Assembly: GCA_020650975.1 (NCBI GenBank)
Contig: JAIPMN010003511.1
Location: forward strand, 260 to 21,094
Origin: Apostichopus californicus
Taxonomy: Eukaryota; Echinodermata; Holothuroidea; Aspidochirotida; Stichopodidae
Direction: 5' to 3'
DNA length: 20,835 nt
Positions 1 to 9,690 of this stretch are shown one piece after another. A program made the position numbers and the translations under genes. The notes beneath the pieces are model-generated. The model was not told where the DNA came from, made no database searches, and saw only the letters and a list, made by a program, of their open reading frames with translations. Every line of letters begins with the position of its first letter. Within the stretch, counting starts at the first letter, position 1.

Positions 1-75
1 CAAAAACAGAATTAGTATTGTTCGATACAGGTGACAAACGCCTACAGTGGAATTACGACCTTCCTTACCGGTTTC

Positions 76-199
76 GAACCTCTGGACATACAATCAGCGT
101 CCATAGCCTCCACCGGGATTCGAGCCCGGGTCTCCCGCTTTATATGCGGACACCCTAACCACTATAGGCTATGGACGCTGATTGTATGTCCAGAGGTTC
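76..199 (-). repeat. tRNA-derived foldback element (perfect inverted repeat around a tRNA-like core)
   Basis: Two perfect 34-base arms (76-109 and 166-199) are reverse complements and flank a 56-base core. Read on the minus strand the core looks like a tRNA. It has an A-box-like stretch with TAGTGGTTAGG (within 151-166), a 5-bp anticodon-type stem with a 7-base loop ATATAAA, and a T-arm with stem CCGGG/CCCGG and loop CTCGAAT (B-box-like, near 116-126). The 3' acceptor strand would be TGGAGGC, but the 5' partner is reduced to GCCT..A before the D-arm, so a normal cloverleaf acceptor cannot form. The long arms replace it. I infer a tRNA-derived repeat (SINE-like or foldback) and not a working tRNA gene. 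It lies upstream of the START-gene exons, possibly in their first intron. Confidence 0.7.
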
Positions 200-201
200 A
201 G

Positions 202-238
202 ATAGATATACATATATATATATATAGATACAGATATA
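202..238. repeat. AT/GATA-type simple repeat
   Basis: A short low-complexity run of TA, GATA and ATAC dinucleotide and tetranucleotide steps directly follows the right arm of the foldback. It is consistent with a degenerate microsatellite tail of a retroposed element, but no target-site duplication could be identified. Confidence 0.5.
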
Positions 239-239
239 C

Positions 240-1740
240 ATACTTTTTACTGATATATTTTGAGGAACCAGTGTGTGCCGTTTTACACTCCTCCCAACAG
301 TGACTGAGACATCACAGCTTTCCACGGGGTGGGGGTGGGAGGGAGGACTAATGTGCCAGACTTGTAGTAGCTTGGGGTGTGTACCCGCTAAACAAATTCA
401 AGACCTGTTTGGTTAGATCGTTCTAAGATTAACTATATACATGTAGACACGACGGCTAAGATTCACACATGTTCAGTGTACGATCAATGTGGATTCCTGC
501 AGGGTTAGTAGAGTACAATCGTAGGTTGCATGGTTCAGTGTTGACATTTGTTCTGCCATATCAACAAGTAGTTTCTAGTTGTAAAGTCTTTTGAACTCTT
601 GTGCCACTAGCGTGAAAAGATCGGAGAAGTAGGCTTGATTATATTAAGCGACATGTCCTCCGTCTTTGAGAAAATACTGTAGCCGTACTTTGTGATTCAT
701 TTGCAGAAATCGGACGATCCCGTCCTCCATCGCTAACTACTCTAAATTTCTCATTATAATTATACCCGCATATCTAGTAGTCTTTTTGTTTTTGTCAATT
801 TCCTCTCACTCCTAAACTGAAGTGGACTTAAAATTTGGTTGAAGAATACTGATGCAATATTTAAGGACTTCTAAAGTGAAACTAAACAATAAACATGTCT
901 TGAGGATGCAGACATCCAGTGATAATATATATGTGAACACAAAAATTGTCACAAAATCATGAAAACCGTGAACACAGTTATTCCAGGACTTTCCAATAAA
1001 TGTTGAATATGTGTTGTAGGTTTCGAGTTAATATACAGCCCCTTTAAACTTAAAGGAATGTTCCGGTAAACAAAACTGATTATTTCCAAAAACAATTTGT
1101 CTGGGTTTTCTTGGCGCTCGAATATCAAAGACACTTCATAATAGCACCTCTTTTCGTGAAGAGTTGATCAATTTTATGTTTTATTTAGGGGCGTAGGGGC
1201 GTAGGGGGATGTATGTTTGATGCTGGCTATCTGGCAGGACAGTTACTATTATCATCGTGGTAAAATCGTGGTTGAAAATGTTTTTGTTTTTATTACAATA
1301 CACAAATCATTTATCCACAGAAGAAAATGATTTTCTTTACATACCAAACATGTGTTCAGCCATATACCACATTTCAAGAACAAATAAAATAACAAATTAA
1401 ATTAAGAAAGTAAGGCTTTTGAAGACTATCATGATCACATCATGAATCACTGTCAGGATTCGTTTTTCCGAGTAATGAAATGTTTGTAAGTTGCCTTCAA
1501 ACAACCATATCAAGAGTTTAGGAACAAGTTTGAAAAGTGATTCAATTTTACTTTGAAATTCCTAGTCATATTATTTGCCAAGCTAATTTAAAATTAATCA
1601 ATGGATATACTCAGGGGCGAATTTGGGGCATAAGTCACTACAGACATAGTGATCCAACTGTCGGCACCGAGGCCTTGAAACAAGCGGTGCGTTTGACGGA
1701 TAGGAGTAAACTAGCATGCCATATGACCACTGAAACTCAG
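240..1740. other. Non-coding stretch with no recognisable gene
   Basis: No exon with a family match is visible on either strand. The region is AT-rich. It includes a short GC-rich direct repeat near 1188-1211 (GTAGGGGC repeated, with three G-runs). The missing 5' coding exon or exons of the START gene could lie here or left of the window. I looked for the conserved N-terminal tryptophan and arginine-rich strand of the family next to a donor giving the required phase (two bases carried over) and did not find it. Confidence 0.5.
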
Positions 1741-1748
1741 AGCCTCCA

Positions 1749-1806
1749 GCGCATTCATTAGCGCATTCATTAGCGCATTCATTAGCGCATTCATTAGCGC
1801 ATTCAG
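1749..1806. repeat. 12-bp tandem repeat, about 4.9 copies
   Basis: The unit GCGCATTCATTA is repeated head to tail with no mismatch, and the last copy is partial. It creates an apparent Asn-Glu-Cys-Ala repeat when read on the minus strand, but no gene supports that reading. It lies about 160 bases before the first visible START-gene exon. Confidence 0.9.
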
Positions 1807-1832
1807 CACATCCACTTGGATGTATGGCGGCG

Positions 1833-1867
1833 TATACCGGTTCCAGGCCTATAAACCGGTATAGGCC
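1833..1867. repeat. Nested inverted repeats (alternative hairpins)
   Basis: TATACCGGTT (1833-1842) pairs perfectly with AACCGGTATA (1854-1863) across an 11-base loop. A second overlapping pair is GGCCTATA (1846-1853) with TATAGGCC (1860-1867). The two hairpins exclude each other. They sit about 95 bases before the splice acceptor at 1960-1961. No function is known. Confidence 0.75.
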
Positions 1868-1961
1868 AATCAATGCATGAGTAAACATGTTAAGCAGGAA
1901 GATTCTTTGCCCCCTCTCTTTATTTCCAATAATCCTTTTTCTTCGTTTCCATTTATCACAG

Positions 1962-2091
1962 ATATAAAGTAGTCTTTGAACTCAATATTGGACTTGAAAA
2001 GTCCATCCAAAGCATTTATCCAGCGCCTCGTGGATTCAGAGAGAAATGGGACCCTAACTTGGAGAGGTCGGTGATATTAAAAGAAGACGGG
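1962..2091 (+). CDS. START-domain gene, first visible coding exon
   Basis: It is preceded by a strong polypyrimidine tract and TTTATCACAG and followed by the donor GTTAGT at 2092. It is 130 bases: one base completing a split codon, then 43 codons without a stop. It encodes YKVVFELNIG and FREKWDPNLERSVILKEDG, which correspond to the strand-helix region and the conserved KWD of the STARD4 subfamily. Confidence 0.85.
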
Positions 2092-5000
2092 GTTAGTTTC
2101 TTGTGATCTCACTGCGATTGGATGAAATATGCATGCTGTTGTGTGTTGTGATGCTGTTTAATGCGCTATATGATGTTACATCTGTGTGATGCCATGCGAC
2201 GGGAGGTCGTGTGGGGTGATGCCATGTTACGTCTTGCAACATGGTACATAGTTGGTGCATGCAGTGAATAGGTGACGTTTGGTATTACACACAGTATGTT
2301 GCCATGCTATTGCAGGTCAAATATTGTGATATCTATGTAATGTTACGCAAGATAGTGGGATAATATATGGTACACCATGTAAAGTATAGCGTGTAGTAAT
2401 AATAATAATAATAATCATAACAATAATGACTAAATTTATATAGCGTCTGATCCAGAAAAAAAATCCTGCACTAGGCGCTTTACAAACCAAGGAAGAAGAA
2501 TGGCAAAAATACATAGAAATATACAACAAACAAAACTTAATTATCGAAAGGTAAATTGAAAAGGTAAGTCATAAGTTGTCTTTCAATAGAGTCAACTGAT
2601 GGGGACTGTTTTAGATGAATGGGTGGTGAGTTCCAGAGTTTCAGCGCCGATGAAGAGACGGAATTATCGCCATTATGGGATTTTGTCATCGGTTGTCGCA
2701 GTTGCAAGTTGTGAGGAGTATAATATCTGGAAATGAGATTAATTAGGTAAGTCTGGGCTGTACAGTGAAGAGATCGATATGTAAACAGCAACATTTTGAA
2801 TATAATGCGTTTTCTGATGTGCAGCCAATGAAGTTCTTTGAGAATGGGTGTGATGTAGCTATGTCGTCTTGATCCAGTGATGAGCCGAGCAGCAGAACTT
2901 TGAAACGCTGAAGCTTGCGAAGGAGAGAAGAAGAGCATCCATATAGAGAAGGGAGTGTAGTTTTAGATAGTGTTTCTATGGTGATGCAGAGAGACCAAAA
3001 TATTCATTCTTTCTTCTAGGTTTATCCTTCTCTTTGTCCTTGAGCTTACACCACTCGCATAGCCCCCCCCCCTCCCCCCCCCCTCCCCCTTCTTATCAAG
3101 TTTGGTATCATTATTGCGATCATGTTTAGCTGAGGCAATTTATGTGCAATCTATGCTACAATCTTAATTGTACAATGACTGTATTCAGCAGTACAGAGAT
3201 ATCACGCGTATAGACCTTGTACAGAAAGAAATAGATAGTGATGTATGATGAACGCCGCACCTACTTTGTATTTAAATATTGCGGTTTTGTTTTAAATTAG
3301 ACTAACAGATACAATTAGTCTTCCTTTCAGAAGAAAACAAAAAACAAACGTGTTGTTTCTTGTAGATAAACGATCACTAAAATCTATCTTAGCAATCGCA
3401 AATAAAACTCGATAACTTCTTTTGACGATCTTGTTCAATCAGAAGGTCAATGTGTATTGTCAAGCTAATCTAGGATATATGTTAAGTAATTTATCAACAA
3501 ATTTCCTTTTCACAATTTTCTGTTGTTACGTGTAAGGGATCAAGGTTCATTCATGAACCTGAAAAGTTCGTTCACCAAATGCACTTCACCAGCAACGAAA
3601 AATTAACATGATAATATTTCATTACCATAATTGGATAATTTCTGACAGCAGCTCTTACAAAATTTCTTTCACCCATTGTCGCGAGCGTTTGCATGGCAAC
3701 AGTTTCATTTCTTATGTATGGGGTTTTCATGTTTGTTAGGATGAAGTGGACAGTGGGCAGGGAGGAGGTGGGATGAACAAGTGGGACGAACGGCTATATG
3801 ATTGTGGTCACCTGGCCACCGTAAGATCCTGTGTTGAAATCTGTACATTGGTTGTTGACCCCCCTCCCCCCCATCAGCGCCCCCCCCCAGAAGGCACTGC
3901 CTGACCCTCTAGACATTTAAAGCAGCTTTCTCCATTTGATAGGCAAGTTTAAGGAACCGGCGCACCAAGACAAACTCTTATCGTTGCAATAATGAAGGTT
4001 GTCAGTGAGGGAATTAGTGAAGGAGTGACCATTTTTGTTTGTAACCTCTAGCCTATTCTGACGCAATTTAAAGAAAGATTTTAAGTCTTCATGTGGCATA
4101 TTAAAAGTAAAAACCAAAACAATTTATTGCTACAACTATTTCTATGTATTTATTTCGGTTTAAAAATTATTGAGCTTTAAAACATTTTACGTTTCTGAGA
4201 ATGCTCATTTAATGCTTAATTGATGTTGACGTCGCTTCCACAGTACAAGTCTATCTGTTCATCATAATTGATTATTTTAAATATTCTAATAACTCATCCA
4301 AAAACATGTTATCTTAAGTTCGTATAAATGCTTTATGTTGTCCTACAGAGTTTTGCGTTGCCTATATGCTTATGAAGACCTGACCTAATGGCCTTTGTGA
4401 TATATTAACTAGTCCAGTCACTATAAATGTTTTGTCTCGCTCCACAGGAATCATGGTTACTCCTTTCAGTCACAAAACCTGCTATGTCTGGCTTAATAGC
4501 AGGAAGAGAGTTCATAGATCTGCTCACCATAGATAGATTATCACTAAGCCGTGTCATTGCCTCGGGGAAAAGCGTTGAATATCCAGAGATACCAAAGAAA
4601 TCCGAGTTAGTGAGAGGTTATAACTATCCATGTGGAACTCTCTGGGAAGTAATCAGTGGGTACGGTATTCATTTTATTTGTATTCCTCTGTTTGTTTGCT
4701 TGTTTTCCTTATATATGAAAGGGGTGGGGTATGGGCTAGGATTTGCGCACTCCTTACACATTTTGGGTTAAACTTAATGGTATATATCCGAATAAAACTT
4801 CATTTCTATAAACATAGAAAAGTATAATTCAAGCATAGGCTACATGTGGTCCGATTATGTTATATTTGGACTTTTTCAAGTCTTCTGTCTCGTTGGTGAA
4901 GTGAACATTAAAGGGAGTGAAGACTCGCGCACAAAGAAACGTCTGATGCCGGTAATCTGGTCTAGTTTCGAATGAGGTGTAACAGAAGTGTTAGACACCA

Positions 5001-5588
5001 CCATCGATCCCAGAAAATACACACACAGCTTGCTACCGTCGGTAATTAGACACTATGTGTACAGTCAATACATGGAGCTACGGTCAATACCCACAACACA
5101 GTCTACATAGCAGCGATGGACATCTCAGGTCCAGATAAAAGATGAGAAGGTATCGCGTTTCATTACTGTCTGCATTTTGTAGCGTCAAGAAGAAAACTTC
5201 ACTTGCAAGCAACGGAAAGTTAACTTTTTTGGCAGAGGGCGGCACGCGGTTTGGGGCGAGTCTTCAATGCTTTTAATTCTGTGATATCTCTTAAATGAAA
5301 TAAGAGAATCTGTTGGAGGGAAATATTGATCACTGTTTATCTCTATCACACAGACTGAGGATGTTGGTTTGTCTCTCCTTGAACAATGTGATTGTAGAAG
5401 TGGAGAGTATAATATCATGTTGCTAGGAATCCATTTTGTTTTATTTTTGCAGAAGTCAAGTTCGAATAAGTGTGATGTATCATTCGGATATTGGCGGGAG
5501 AGTACCAAGACGTCTTGTCGAGAAAGCCCTGCCGTCCGTTATGCAATCAGATGTAGAAGCCCTATTGAATTATTTAAAGACGCTTTGA
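1962..5588 (+). CDS. START-domain lipid transfer protein, STARD4/5/6 subfamily (3' three coding exons; 5' part not found)
   Basis: Joined exons 1962-2091, 4448-4659 and 5453-5588 give about 159 residues ending at TGA. The phases agree: two bases carried into the first exon, phase 0 at the first intron, two bases at the second. Family-like motifs in order are YKVVFELNIG, FREKWDPNLE, AGREFIDLL, VRGYNYPCG, MYHSDIGGRVP and a C-terminal helix around KALPSVMQSDVEALLNYL. They align with residues from about 50 to the end of STARD5 (about 213 aa as I recall) and with STARD4 and STARD6. In this family the START fold is a single hydrophobic-cavity domain that binds one sterol, bile acid or similar lipid in the cytosol; the ligand here cannot be read from sequence. 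The N-terminal strand and helix, about 50 residues, are unaccounted for. Assignment to one paralogue is unsafe: the RGYNYPCG region looks STARD4/6-like and the KWDPN region STARD5-like. Confidence 0.87.
2126..2340. repeat. Degenerate GATGCCATG/GATGTTAC-type repeat in START-gene intron
   Basis: Variants of TGATGCCATG, TGATGTTAC and TTGCCATGC recur irregularly, with many TG and CATG steps. It looks like a decayed short tandem array. No coding potential is seen. Confidence 0.4.
2396..2996 (-). mobile_element. LINE (non-LTR retrotransposon) 3' fragment, CR1/L2-like, antisense in intron
   Basis: Read on the minus strand, the segment encodes the end of a reverse-transcriptase ORF: LYGCSSSLLRKLQRF in one frame, then after a frameshift near 2895-2905 the stretch FQSSAARLITGSRR, ILKELHWLHIRKRIIFK, ALKLWNSPP and LMTYLFNL. 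This matches the well-known C-terminal signature of CR1/L2-type elements (AARLI, LHWLP-R-RI-FK, LWNSLP). Downstream is a short 3' UTR containing a TATATAGCG/GGCGCTTTACAA-type motif, and then an (AAT)n tail (2396-2430), as expected at the 3' end of such elements. The copy is 5'-truncated near 2996, frameshifted and dead. It sits in the intron between the exons ending at 2091 and starting at 4448. Confidence 0.85.
3061..3091. repeat. Poly-C tract
   Basis: Runs of C broken only by single T residues lie next to the 5' edge of the LINE fragment. This is a low-complexity tract, one of many G or C homopolymers in the window. Confidence 0.85.
3100..4440. other. Intronic AT-rich DNA, nothing recognised
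   Basis: This is the remainder of the START-gene intron. It contains another C-rich patch (about 3860-3890). No exon, RNA gene or bounded transposon was recognised on either strand. Confidence 0.5.
4448..4659 (+). CDS. START-domain gene, middle visible coding exon
   Basis: The acceptor CTCGCTCCACAG precedes it and the donor GTACGG follows at 4660. The 212 bases are 70 codons plus two bases, in phase with the flanking exons. It encodes LLLSVTKPAMSGLIAGREF, KSVEYPEIPKKSELVRGYNY and PCGTLWEVIS, the core of the START domain. The motif RG(Y/F)N(H/Y)PCG is typical of STARD4/5/6. An ATG at 4427 in the same frame lies upstream of the acceptor and is intronic. Confidence 0.9.
4660..5452. other. START-gene last intron, nothing further recognised
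   Basis: A 793-base intron bounded by GTACGG and TTTTTGCAG. An open frame on the minus strand (5185-5508) has no family resemblance and overlaps the true exon. No repeat with clear boundaries was seen. Confidence 0.6.
5453..5588 (+). CDS. START-domain gene, terminal coding exon with stop
   Basis: The acceptor TTATTTTTGCAG ends at 5452. The reading frame that fits is SQVRISVMYHSDIGGRVP, RRLVEKALPSVMQSDVEALL and NYLKTL, ending at TGA 5586-5588. It corresponds to the last strand (family form V-x-x-HTDL-G-x-(L/I)P) and the long C-terminal lid helix. A longer open frame over the same bases (5369-5785) is the wrong frame and shows no START similarity. Confidence 0.87.
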
Positions 5589-6087
5589 AATCTCGCGTCT
5601 GTCAGAAAAGTTCAACTCAGCCAATCACGTTCACCGTTCACTATTCTAATGCAGACATTATGGGTAAACTGGTAAACACGAGATATAGTATATACTACAC
5701 TGATATGGGACAGATTTTGATTTTACAAAGTTATATGATGGATTCTTTTACAAAATTGAAATTTTATCTCCTTTATTTTGGATGAAATGGGATGGTTAGG
5801 AAAGGGATTTTTGTGTCTTGGGGGGGGGTGGTAGATATAATCTCAAGCAGTTTTGGTTTTGAATATTATAAAGATTTTAATAACTATCTTAATAGTAGCA
5901 ATATTATTAACGCTATACCAAAGAGAACAAAGATTATATTTATGCTGCATCTTAAAAATATTTAAAAAATAGTTTAAAGGCAGTGTTGTACTGACGTGGT
6001 AAGTGAAAGTTTAGAAATAAATGCATGAGCCATTTAAACATTAGATATGTAAGCAGAAGAAAACAAATTAATTGGGTTACGAACTCA
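5589..6087. other. 3' UTR and downstream flank of the START gene
   Basis: No coding sequence is recognised. A G-run lies at about 5820-5828. A candidate polyadenylation hexamer AATAAA is at 6016-6021, about 430 bases after the stop. The true cleavage site cannot be decided from sequence alone. Confidence 0.4.
6016..6021 (+). promoter_or_regulatory. Candidate polyadenylation signal AATAAA
   Basis: This is a perfect AATAAA hexamer downstream of the START-gene stop and 67 bases before a MITE. AATAAA is frequent in AT-rich DNA, so this is only a candidate. Confidence 0.3.
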
Positions 6088-6451
6088 CATAGGCGTAGGA
6101 GCCCAATATGATTTGGGGGTGGGGGGCTGTAAAGACTTGCCCAAAAATTATAACCAAAATTTTTCGCGCGTTCAACATGTTAATGCGCATATCATATAGG
6201 CATGCATCGGTTTTGACATCGCATGCCAATAACATACAGTCATTTGCCCTTCCATATTGGTTAGAATTATTGGGGAAGTCGTTACAATAATAATGATCAT
6301 AATAATATCAGTTTAACCATTCAAAAACACATTGCAAATTATTTTTCTTTCAGTAGGTGCCCGAAAAATTCTCAGCATATTGTCCGAATTTTCACAACAA
6401 AATTTGGTTGGGGGATGCAGCCCCCCCCCCCCCCCGCCTCCTACGCCTATG
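6088..6451. mobile_element. hAT-like MITE with 14-bp perfect TIRs and 8-bp TSD
   Basis: CATAGGCGTAGGAG at 6088-6101 is repeated as its exact reverse complement at 6438-6451, and looser inverted similarity continues inward (G-rich patch, then AAAATTTT.TCG stretches). The flanks CGAACTCA (6080-6087) and CAAACTCA (6452-6459) match at 7 of 8 bases, as expected for the 8-bp duplication of hAT transposases. The 364-bp element has no transposase. A 17-base C tract lies just inside the right end. Confidence 0.85.
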
Positions 6452-8231
6452 CAAACTCATAAAACAGTTCTAATTAGATCGGATGACCAATTTTATTTGT
6501 TCGTATATTTAAAATACCTACGTTGTCAATTTCTATGTTCTAGGAGCAAGTTAATGAATTGATGTAAATTAATTTAAATACATTTTAATTCTGTCATAGT
6601 TTGTTTGTATTGAAAAAAAAAGCACAAATAGAGACATTCCATACAAAGTTCATCGGTGTTGTTGTGTTCACGGTAGCGACATCTTTCCTTGGTGTAATAA
6701 TTAATGGAATAAAATTACTGTAACAGTTGAGCAAAGTTACTGTTGTGTAGCGATGATGGATACATTTGTTTCTCATCGACCATTGCTATGCATATTATAG
6801 ATCAAAATGACGTCATATGCGAATTATATCCTTTTCTTTTGAAATTTTTAACACCGTTCTGAACGTCACTTTTAATTGCATATGTTAGCATATTTGACAT
6901 ATTTTGTGATAATTCAACAAAGTAGATCAGATTTACTGCTGGTCGTGTTTCAATATCTATTTTGTATTTCAGACTATAATTTCAAAGTAATTATTTCTTA
7001 ATGAAGTGTAATATTGATAATGTAATTACAGCTCTGTGTCTAGGGATGCTGTTCTTTCATTGTTTTTCCAAAACGTACAAATTTCTTTGAACCTGTAAAT
7101 AATATTAATGAACAAAACAAAAGATATTCAAGTAGGACATCTACAACATTGTTTTTCATACACACGTTTTGCAATTGTATTCAGTCATGTGTACTTTGAG
7201 ATTAACAAAAATTGTGTTCTCCTAACCTAAAGATTTTTGGTGTGAATAGCCTTGATAATCCAGCAGTTTTGACTGTTTACTCATAAACAAATATTGTATA
7301 AATGTCATAAAAATGAAATTTACACTTATATTAGTGACTTGCGGCGTGTCAATGTCATATCTTGAATGATACTATATTGAATGATAAAAAGATACATTCT
7401 TCCCTAAACATTACCATTCATTCTCAACTTGTACTCTATACAAACGTTATAAATGATTATGTTTCAATTATTCCAACTGTTTTTGTAGCGTACCATCAAA
7501 AAAATTCAATCACGAAGTAGTAATGGTCTTATTCTTCAAGATCAGTGCAAAATATTGAAAGTTGAACCTTCAGAAATGTACTTATGGAAACATTTAACGA
7601 TTTTAGTGTGCTAAAATCTGTAACTGATGCGCATAAGAATTTTATACTTTAAGTTTTATGAGCAAGTGAAATAAATTTCTTAACCTACTTCACAACCATT
7701 AGTTATATTGATTTTGTTAATTTCTTTTTTGGGGGGTGGGGGTAGGGTTGGTAGGGATGGGGTTATCATCTGTCTCTTCTTTACCTAATGGCTGAAGATC
7801 AAATTGACTATAACATAAACAAAAATAATAATATGCTTTGTAACATTCGATTCGTTTGTAAAGTTCAATCAGTTTTACACCAAATATGGCACCAAAAACA
7901 TCAAAACAGTGAAGACGAGGAGTGGGGGGGGGGTCAGGGGGTTTATAATATTGCCAAAAAACAGACAATACACGGCATTGTTTAAAATTCACCCACTTTT
8001 CAAAACCTTTTAACATTTAAGAGGTTGAATGCAATGCTTGAATATCTTTACATTTTACATATTTTATCACACGATAGCGCCCGTTTGGTTTCACAGTTCA
8101 AAAGATTGTACAAAAAAAAACAAATATTTATCTAATAACAATAAGAAAATGTACATTTGAGGTTCTATAATTGCTTTAGTTCATGAAATAGTAAATAGTA
8201 TAACATGCAAATTCAATTCTATTCTCTATTC
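6452..8231. other. Intergenic AT-rich DNA, no gene recognised
   Basis: Only short open frames without family resemblance occur here. It contains two G-rich patches: 7731-7757, and a run of nine or more G near 7923-7932. Nothing else was recognised. Confidence 0.5.
7731..7757 (+). other. Potential G-quadruplex sequence
   Basis: Four runs of at least three G, separated by loops of 1 to 6 bases (GGGGGG-T-GGGGG-TA-GGG-TTGGTA-GGG), satisfy the usual G4 pattern. It lies in intergenic DNA with no gene start nearby, so a regulatory role is not implied. Confidence 0.55.
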
Positions 8232-8860
8232 CAGTGGTTCCCTAACTGGGGTGCATGAATCCCCAGGGGGTGCGTGAGTCCATCCCAGAGGGTTTGTGAG
8301 ACGTTTCTGAAAGTCAAAACTAGAGTCATTTTTGTTGAACTAAAATCTGATATATCATCATAATTTAGTAATGTACAAAAGTCGTGCCTATCGACAAACT
8401 CTTTTCGCGTTCCATAAGCATATGTTACAATAGTAGTACCGTACCATGCATGTGATAAATAACTGAATTATGAAACAGACACAGGCCGCATGACTTTGGT
8501 GAAGTCGGTGTACGCATGACAGTACGTCGTGAAGATAAAGAGGTGAGAAAGTAACTGAAAGGTTGGCCAAAGGGTAATTATTATTATTTTGGAAATTCCA
8601 GATGACCTCCATTTTGCCCGAAACAAAGCAAAGTTAGCATAAATTCATGCTTGAAAATTGTTGTTGAGAGACAACATGCAGTCACTAGCCTGTTTTAACA
8701 TGATATACCAGTTCAATATTATACTATGAACTTGATCTTTTACGAAGCACTGTTATGCGTATTATAGTATAATAATGACTCAGATCGTGTCTCGAAAAGT
8801 TGGGGGTTCGTGGACAACTCTAACATCCGTTCGTGGGGGAATAAAGTTAGGGAAACCCTG
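8232..8860. mobile_element. hAT-like MITE (629 bp) with degenerate TIRs and 8-bp TSD
   Basis: The left end CAGTGGTTCCCTAACTGGGG and the right end, read inverted as CAGGGTTTCCCTAACTTTAT, agree at 14 of the first 16 bases. CAGTGGTTCCCAAACTGGGG is a familiar hAT-type terminus. The flanks CTCTATTC (8224-8231) and CTCTAGTC (8861-8868) match at 7 of 8 bases. The interior has no transposase; the minus-strand open frame at 8388-8612 resembles nothing known to me. Non-autonomous and apparently old. Confidence 0.87.
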
Positions 8861-8869
8861 CTCTAGTCC

Positions 8870-9690
8870 CTCGTCTCCTCCCTCTCAATCATCCAAAACA
8901 AGAAGCAAATTCAAACTGTTGATAAGGATTATGGCTCTTCCATTTCGATACCTTTATATGTTCGGGTGAAATTGGTTGTAAAAAATGCAATTATAAGTTG
9001 CTTTGACAGGCCGCATCTTCCTCTGTGACTTGGATATGACTTTTTTCCTTGTTGAATTACGTATGCATATATTTATTTAGTTATTTATTTGGGGAGGGGG
9101 GGTTCAAAGTTCAATTTAACTTCATTTCATTCAAAGAAACTCATCCATCGACTCTGTATGGTTGACTTGCACAAATGAAACGCCTTGAAATAAATTAACA
9201 GCTTTTAAAATGAGATTTTCTTGCTTACTGCTCAATATGCAAACGTCGTTACCATAATTGTGTTTCCATGACTACTTTCGGATTTAATGGTATGGGTTGC
9301 TTGCTGGCAGGTCTATTGTATCAATTCAATACCGATGTAGCTGAAAGTATGGTTCAAGACGATTGATATGGGCTAATAGTTCTGAGCTGCTTTAACTTTC
9401 CAACTTCGTAATTCCTTCACGCCTAACATTTACCATATACGATATGACACCGATCGCCGACCCGGAATTCGTGTAGGCTTAAACTAATATGATGTCGTAA
9501 AAATGTGAAATGAATGAATGTAATAAAAAGTAAACTAATAAAAAACAAAACCATTAACGTCATATATTTGTATTATGCTTTGATGTGTTAACATTCAACG
9601 TAGTGTGGTTTATGTGTCGTACCATCGGTAACTGTCACAAATTTAACTAAGGCCTATACGGTGTCAACCGCAGCAGAGCTAAATATTTCA
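8870..9690. other. Intergenic DNA, no gene recognised
   Basis: AT-rich sequence with a G-run at about 9091-9101. No exon, RNA gene or bounded repeat was recognised. Confidence 0.5.

Noticed and set aside
98-180. A functional tRNA gene on the minus strand (anticodon ATA)
   Set aside because: The T-arm and anticodon arm look good, but the 5' acceptor strand is missing bases and cannot pair with TGGAGGC. It is better treated as tRNA-derived repeat.
31-303. Open frame across the tRNA-like foldback
   Set aside because: It runs through the inverted repeat and the AT microsatellite. The translated repeats of Tyr, Ile and Arg are low-complexity and there is no family match.
1598-1888. Minus-strand protein with an Asn-Glu-Cys-Ala repeat
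   Set aside because: The repeat is produced by the 12-bp tandem DNA repeat. There is no supporting exon structure or family similarity.
4427-4447. ATG at 4427 as a start for the START-domain frame
   Set aside because: It lies just upstream of the CTCCACAG acceptor, so it is intronic. The upstream exon at 1962-2091 joins in phase.
5369-5785. 138-residue open frame overlapping the last START exon
   Set aside because: It is in a different frame from the family match, begins before the splice acceptor and shows no START motifs.
8388-8612. Minus-strand open frame inside the 8232-8860 element as a transposase
   Set aside because: It is too short, with no hAT dimerisation or catalytic-core motif that I can recognise.
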